A stretch of 64,000 nt of DNA from Salinimicrobium nanhaiense (GTDB lineage Bacteria > Bacteroidota > Bacteroidia > Flavobacteriales > Flavobacteriaceae). Shown here in pieces: positions 60,509-64,000 of the stretch (its first letter is position 1; each line of letters begins with the position of its first letter). The stretch spans positions 186,001-250,000 of the forward strand of contig JAAVJQ010000001.1 in the NCBI GenBank assembly GCA_012038135.1, read 5' to 3'. The notes beneath the pieces are model-generated. The model was not told the origin of the DNA and ran no database searches. It saw nothing but the letters and a program-made list of their open reading frames with translations. Made by a program: the position numbers and the translations under genes.

Positions 60509-61011
60509 TACTGCAGCACTTTTTCATAGCAGTAGAACGGATGCTCGCTTTGCTTTGGAAAATAGATATTCCCGAGTCTTTTATAGCCCCGGGCTTCATA
60601 AAACCTCTGATTTCGCTCGTTCTTGCTGAAGGTATCCAACCTCACCGAAACATAACCGTGTTCTTTGGCAAAAGCTTCAGCAAAATCCATGAGTTTTCTA
60701 CCATTGCCGCTGCCCCATTCCTGCGGATTTGTGGCAAGGCGATGAACATATAAATTATTACCATTCAGGGTTAGCCACTCAATGGGAATATACTCCTCGT
60801 CCATTTTAGGAGTAAGTACTACGATGCCTTCAATGACATTATTTTCCTCCAGCACGTATAGCTCCTCTTTCTGGATATCCTCCTGCAATCTTTCCAAAGA
60901 AGGATAATGTTCATTCCACTGAAAAATCCCTTTTTCCTGCATGCTTATGGCGCATGCTTCAGTAAGATTTTTAATTGCTGATAAGTCTGAGGCGGTAGCT
61001 TTCCGGATCAT
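60508..61011 (-). CDS. GNAT family N-acetyltransferase
   Basis: A 167-residue acetyltransferase. The acetyl-CoA-binding segment is VHRLATNPQEWGSGNGRKLM (about 88-107, with Gln/Arg-x-x-Gly-x-Gly/Ala pattern), followed by GYVSVRLDTFSKNERNQRFYE and the final YKRLGNIYFP. Substrate unknown; coupled to a MATE transporter. Confidence 0.9.
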   Translation of the reverse strand: MIRKATASDLSAIKNLTEACAISMQEKGIFQWNEHYPSLERLQEDIQKEELYVLEENNVIEGIVVLTPKMDEEYIPIEWLTLNGNNLYVHRLATNPQEWGSGNGRKLMDFAEAFAKEHGYVSVRLDTFSKNERNQRFYEARGYKRLGNIYFPKQSEHPFYCYEKVLQ

Positions 61012-61084
61012 AAAGAGGATGTTCGATCACAAAAATAAATTTAATAGAACGAAATAAAGGCTTTACACATTGAATTATATTTTA

Positions 61085-61092
61085 TAAATTTG
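61085..61092 (+). promoter_or_regulatory. -7 promoter box TAAATTTG of the tRNA-Ala gene
   Basis: Exact TAnnTTTG, 26 bases before the mature tRNA 5' end. Confidence 0.6.
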
Positions 61093-61118
61093 CCACGTTG
61101 AAATTGTTTCAGCCTTAT

Positions 61119-61195
61119 GGGGGATTAGCTCAGCTGGCTAGAGCGTTTGGCTGGCAGCCAAAAGGTCATCGGTTCGACTCCGATATTCTCCACCA
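61119..61195 (+). tRNA. tRNA-Ala (anticodon GGC)
   Basis: A complete cloverleaf: acceptor GGGGGAT / ATTCTCC (with two G-U pairs), D-arm GCTC / GAGC, anticodon stem TTTGG / CCAAA with loop CTGGCAG, T-arm ATCGG TTCGACT CCGAT, and encoded CCA at 61193-61195. Anticodon GGC reads GCC and GCU (Ala). It decodes alanine and is a single gene with its own promoter box and terminator. Confidence 0.96.
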
Positions 61196-61223
61196 AAAAC
61201 CACTGCGAAAGCGGTGGTTTTTT
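61196..61223 (+). terminator. Terminator of tRNA-Ala
   Basis: ACCACTGC / GCGGTGGT stem with GAAA tetraloop and A/T extension, followed by six T, right after the CCA end. Confidence 0.92.
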
Positions 61224-61240
61224 GTTTCCCATATTTTTTT

Positions 61241-61318
61241 CAAAAGGTCATCGGTTCCCCCGAAGCATCGGGGCGATATTCTCCACCAAAAACCACTGCG
61301 AAAGCGGTGGTTTTTTGT
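61241..61318 (+). pseudogene. Duplicated 3' half of tRNA-Ala with hairpin insertion
   Basis: Bases 61241-61257 repeat 61159-61175 (CAAAAGGTCATCGGTTC), and 61274-61318 repeat 61181-61225 (45 identical bases covering the T-arm 3' strand, acceptor 3' strand, CCA and terminator). Between them, the five T-loop bases GACTC are replaced by 16 bases, CCCCGAAGCATCGGGG, a self-complementary hairpin. The D-arm and anticodon half are absent, so no tRNA can form. The second terminator (61289-61316) is intact. Confidence 0.9.
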
Positions 61319-61357
61319 CTATTTACCAAACCTAAAAAGTTTTTATTTCAAAAACCA

Positions 61358-61379
61358 GTCAGGGTTCCAAACCCCTGAC
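61358..61379. repeat. Intergenic hairpin GTCAGGG / CCCTGAC
   Basis: A 7-bp-plus stem around TTCCAAAC, followed by a further AGGGTT. It has the look of the GTCAGGGTTT-type hairpins scattered between genes in many Bacteroidota. No T-run. The remaining intergenic sequence to 61556 is AT-rich with no gene seen. Confidence 0.5.
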
Positions 61380-61556
61380 AGGGTTGAACAACATAGAGGG
61401 ATCGAATTATTTCCTTAAAATTTTTGTAGTTCTTTCTATATTATTCTCCATCGCGGATTTGGTGTTATCTCTACCAAATATGAACCTATAAACCGAATTG
61501 TGTGAAAATGAAAAAAATTCATAAATTCAATAAAATAAATTTTATCATATTAAGCT

Positions 61557-62600
61557 ATGCGATCAAAATTTCCTTTTCTGTTAATTCTTATCTCCATCTT
61601 CGCCTCATGTTCACAGGAACATAAAGAGGTGGTAATAAAGGGAAAATTAATTGATCCCTCTAGTGATACTATTGTCCTTCTCAAACCTTATCAGGACTTG
61701 AGATTTGATGACATTATAGAAATTCCCATTGTCAACGGCTCTTTTGAAAAACGAGTAGAAATAGAATATCCGGAAGGTTACTATTTAATGCTGGGAGAGG
61801 CGAAAGAAAATGGAGGTGGTGCTTTCATGCCCCTTTTTTTAGAGGAAGGAACTATCGATCTAATTATTTATCCTGAGTCAGATTTTAAAAAGAATAAGAT
61901 TCAGGGAGGAAGGCTGAACAAGGATTTAATTGATTATACCGCTAAAGTTGAAGAGCAAAATTTCGAAAATTGGGAGGAACAACAGGATTGGACCAAAAAC
62001 TACATAAAAGAGAATACCAGTTTAGTCTCTTATTTTTTGCTTCTTCAGGAACTTACCAGCGGCTGGGAAATTGAGAATTTGGAACCGTATAGACAAAGTC
62101 ATAAGAATCTTGCTGCTGCCTTTCCTAACCATCCCTATTCAGAAATAACTGAAAAGCTAATCGGTGGATTTGATATGAAAGCTGGTAAAAAATATATAGA
62201 TTTTTCGGCTCCAGATATAGAAGGAAAAATGGTTTCACTTTCAGAACAAATTGAAGGAAAAGTTGCTTTGATAAATTTATGGGCTACCTGGTGTGCACCT
62301 TGTATTAGAAAAAGCAGAGAAATAATACCTGTGGTAAAAGAGTACCAAAAGAAAGGTTTTACAGTTATAGGTGTGGCGGGGGAATTTAAAAGCACCGAAA
62401 ACCTTGAGAAGTTTTTGGCTAGAAAAGAATTTCCATGGCTGAATCTTGTAGAGCTGGATCGCGAAAATAACCTTTGGCAAAAATATGGCATTCCGCGATC
62501 TGGAGGCGGAATGTTCTTGGTTAACCGGGACGGAAAAATATTATTAAAAGATCCAACAGCAGAAGAGTTGAAAGTCGAATTAGCTAAGTTACTGCCATAA
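61557..62600 (+). CDS. TlpA-like thioredoxin-fold lipoprotein with DUF4369-type N-terminus
   Basis: A 347-residue envelope protein. Lipobox LISIFASCSQE (Cys near 18), then a beta-rich DUF4369-type domain (VVIKGKLIDPSSDTIVLLK, about 25-110), a helical linker and a thioredoxin-like domain from about 215 (IDFSAPDIEGKMVSLSEQIE) with the CxxC active site WATWCAPC and conserved cis-Pro segment GIPRSGGGMFLV. Probably a thiol-disulfide reductase in the periplasm. Own unit. Confidence 0.9.
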   Translation: MRSKFPFLLILISIFASCSQEHKEVVIKGKLIDPSSDTIVLLKPYQDLRFDDIIEIPIVNGSFEKRVEIEYPEGYYLMLGEAKENGGGAFMPLFLEEGTIDLIIYPESDFKKNKIQGGRLNKDLIDYTAKVEEQNFENWEEQQDWTKNYIKENTSLVSYFLLLQELTSGWEIENLEPYRQSHKNLAAAFPNHPYSEITEKLIGGFDMKAGKKYIDFSAPDIEGKMVSLSEQIEGKVALINLWATWCAPCIRKSREIIPVVKEYQKKGFTVIGVAGEFKSTENLEKFLARKEFPWLNLVELDRENNLWQKYGIPRSGGGMFLVNRDGKILLKDPTAEELKVELAKLLP

Positions 62601-62701
62601 TTACAGAAATATTCAATGGATAAAATTTCAGGTCTTCCACCTCAACTTCGTTGAAGTTTAAACCTTAGTCCTATTATAAGGAGTTGAAAAATAATTTAGA
62701 A

Positions 62702-63553
62702 TTACTTCCTTATAAACTCTGTAGCTTTTTCAATAATGTTTTCCATCGCCGGAGTAAGATCCTTTCTTTCCCAGGGATGAGAAACCTCAAAAACATGATC
62801 ACTGTTCTTAAGCAGGAAGAGTTCAGAATTCTTTATCCATTCATGCAGGTCATGTGCATTATCTACCGAAACCGTTTCATCGCCGGTACCATGAATGATA
62901 AGAGTGGGAATTTTTAATTTTTCAGCCGACCTGGAGATGGTGAGCCTTTCCTCATTGTTAACAAAATCCTCATAGAAATCAAAAAGATGAGGCATTTGCT
63001 GTTTTGTGCGTAAATTCTCTATATAGGCGATACCTTTTTGCCGCCAAGCTTCCAGCTCCTCTCCCCGAGGAAACCTGTCTCCGAAATCACTGACAGCGGC
63101 AAGAGTGATCAATTTTTGCACCCGTTCATCTTCAGCAGCCTTTACGACTACAACTCCGCCGCCACGGGAATGTCCCATTAAGCTGAAGCGGGAAAGATCC
63201 ACCATATCGGCATACGGAAAATCCTCACTAAAGATCCAGTTGATAAGCACGTGCAGGTCATCGAGTTCTTTAGTATAGGTGTTCTCTCCAAAAGCATCCA
63301 GATCGGGAAAATCAATAGGTTCTTCCAATGTACCCCCATTAAAGGCAAAATTGAACTTGATGAACAAAAAGCCTTTTTTGGCAAACTCTTCGGCCATTAA
63401 ATTCCAGGCACCCCAATCTTTAAATCCTTTGTAGCCGTGGCAGAACAGGAGTACGGGCATATTCTTTGCTTCCGCGGAATAAAAAACATCTGTGGGGATG
63501 GGCCGGCCATGCAGGCCGGGAAGGCTTATATTCTTCTCTTGATTGATTACCAT
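62702..63553 (-). CDS. Alpha/beta hydrolase (dienelactone hydrolase-like)
   Basis: A 283-residue cytoplasmic hydrolase: LLFCHGYKGFKDWGAWN (oxyanion region), nucleophile elbow LMGHSRGGGVVV (Ser near 146), IIHGTGDETVSVDNA (Asp) and NSDHVFEVSHPW (His). Substrate unknown. Overlaps the stop of the upstream nuclease gene, so both are in one transcript. Confidence 0.9.
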   Translation of the reverse strand: MVINQEKNISLPGLHGRPIPTDVFYSAEAKNMPVLLFCHGYKGFKDWGAWNLMAEEFAKKGFLFIKFNFAFNGGTLEEPIDFPDLDAFGENTYTKELDDLHVLINWIFSEDFPYADMVDLSRFSLMGHSRGGGVVVVKAAEDERVQKLITLAAVSDFGDRFPRGEELEAWRQKGIAYIENLRTKQQMPHLFDFYEDFVNNEERLTISRSAEKLKIPTLIIHGTGDETVSVDNAHDLHEWIKNSELFLLKNSDHVFEVSHPWERKDLTPAMENIIEKATEFIRK

Positions 63554-64000
63554 GCGTTTTGTTTTATTTCCTTTTCTACGAAAGGAGTTTCGGGATCACA
63601 GATCTCTAAAATAAGATTTTTCAGCTGTTCTTTAAAGGCCTCAAGGGTTTCTGAAGTAATATTCGTTTCTTTTTTAGCCCCATACCCCTTTTTATCCTTT
63701 TTGCAGAACTTCAAAAAACCACCCTGCATATTTTTGAATGAAATGATCCCGGCTTCAAATTCCGAAGGCAAAGGATCTTTATCATCCATCATTAGGGCAT
63801 AGGTAAGGATCTGGAAAGGTTTGCTGTACTTGTCATAGTCTAAAGCGATCTCCTCCCACTCCACAACTTCTACCTTGGATTGGTCTACCTTCCCGGTCTT
63901 GTAATCTATGATCCGGAATTTGCCGTTGAATTCATCAACACGATCTACAGTTCCTTTCAGAAAAACCGGAAAATCCAGTTCCTCAACAGGGAAATGGGCG
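63547..64000 (-). CDS. PD-(D/E)XK nuclease family protein, C-terminal part (5' end outside window)
   Basis: The frame is open from the right edge to the stop at 63547, about 150 codons. Reading from the edge: GTVDRVDEFNGKFRIIDYKT then GKVDQSKVEVVEWEE. The pair DRVDE and IDYKTGK is the RecB/AddB-type nuclease core (Asp and catalytic Lys). The rest is a helical end with a Lys-rich FCKKDKKGYGAKKE. Flavobacterial relatives are around 900 residues and act in double-strand break repair; only the end is seen. Confidence 0.87.
   Translation of the reverse strand, partial: AHFPVEELDFPVFLKGTVDRVDEFNGKFRIIDYKTGKVDQSKVEVVEWEEIALDYDKYSKPFQILTYALMMDDKDPLPSEFEAGIISFKNMQGGFLKFCKKDKKGYGAKKETNITSETLEAFKEQLKNLILEICDPETPFVEKEIKQNAW

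Noticed and set aside
61098-61418. Reading frames through the tRNA and its duplicate
   Set aside because: They cross a structured tRNA gene and terminators; the repeated peptide is just the DNA repeat translated.
1-64000. CRISPR array, prophage, integrase or insertion sequence
   Set aside because: No regularly spaced direct repeats, transposase or phage-like genes were found; most of the window is ordinary core genes.

Overview
The window looks like the chromosome of a member of the Bacteroidota, most likely family Flavobacteriaceae. The support is indirect but consistent: many genes have the Bacteroidota -7 promoter element TAnnTTTG a short distance upstream; lipoprotein signal peptides, a MoxR/Bat operon, an IPExxxVDY-family gene next to pyk, and the rnc-fabF-acpP-purN order are all typical of flavobacteria; Shine-Dalgarno sequences are largely absent. 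I see no phage, integrase, insertion sequence or CRISPR array, so this is mostly core chromosome with small local rearrangements.

Layout. 1-1.4 kb: a gene end, CvpA and a carbonic anhydrase. 1.4-10.5 kb: a long minus-strand Bat operon (moxR, DUF58, a BatD-like membrane protein, batA, batB, batC, batD, batE). 10.7-18.7 kb: a DUF4382 lipoprotein, then a plus-strand run with a degenerate aldo/keto reductase, an SDR, an AlbA_2 protein, a phosphatase, an acyl-ACP desaturase, an old yellow enzyme and an EamA permease. 18.9-21 kb: aldehyde dehydrogenase and 3-hydroxyanthranilate dioxygenase. 21.1-29.8 kb: asparaginase, outer-membrane phospholipase A, and a regulator plus tripartite RND efflux operon. 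29.9-32.7 kb: YciI, CYTH and NAD(P)-binding proteins and a leaderless DNA polymerase IV. 32.9-38.4 kb: pyk, IPExxxVDY, rnc, fabF, acpP, purN, rnhA. 38.5-42.4 kb: a PfkB kinase, a PurF-like enzyme and a DUF2490 protein.

42.4-53.9 kb is the metabolic centrepiece. A minus-strand operon for a sodium-pumping methylmalonyl-CoA decarboxylase with its epimerase faces a plus-strand operon for both methylmalonyl-CoA mutase subunits and a CoA transferase, with pckA and a universal stress protein beyond. Together they connect succinyl-CoA, methylmalonyl-CoA and propionyl-CoA, with PEP carboxykinase as a link to gluconeogenesis. The 782-bp gap between the two operons is not empty: I find a 53-codon open reading frame with its own promoter-like box and a terminator on the minus strand, and a long helix that would form in a plus-strand leader of the mutase operon. 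A LacI/PurR-like operator sequence recurs upstream of the pyk unit, of this small gene, and of the usp-pckA unit.

55-64 kb: lpxH, an esterase, queD-like, a 2-oxoglutarate oxygenase with a duplicated promoter segment, an operon ending in three tiny single-pass membrane proteins, MATE and GNAT genes, tRNA-Ala(GGC) followed by a duplicated 3' half of itself that carries a hairpin insertion, a TlpA-like lipoprotein, an alpha/beta hydrolase and the end of a RecB-family nuclease.

The most novel-looking items are the intergenic content at 46.5-47.3 kb, the recurring operator, the broken regulator copy now joined to pldA, the rnc coding-region hairpin, the small membrane-protein trio and the tRNA partial duplication. 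All functional statements about these are inference from sequence only.
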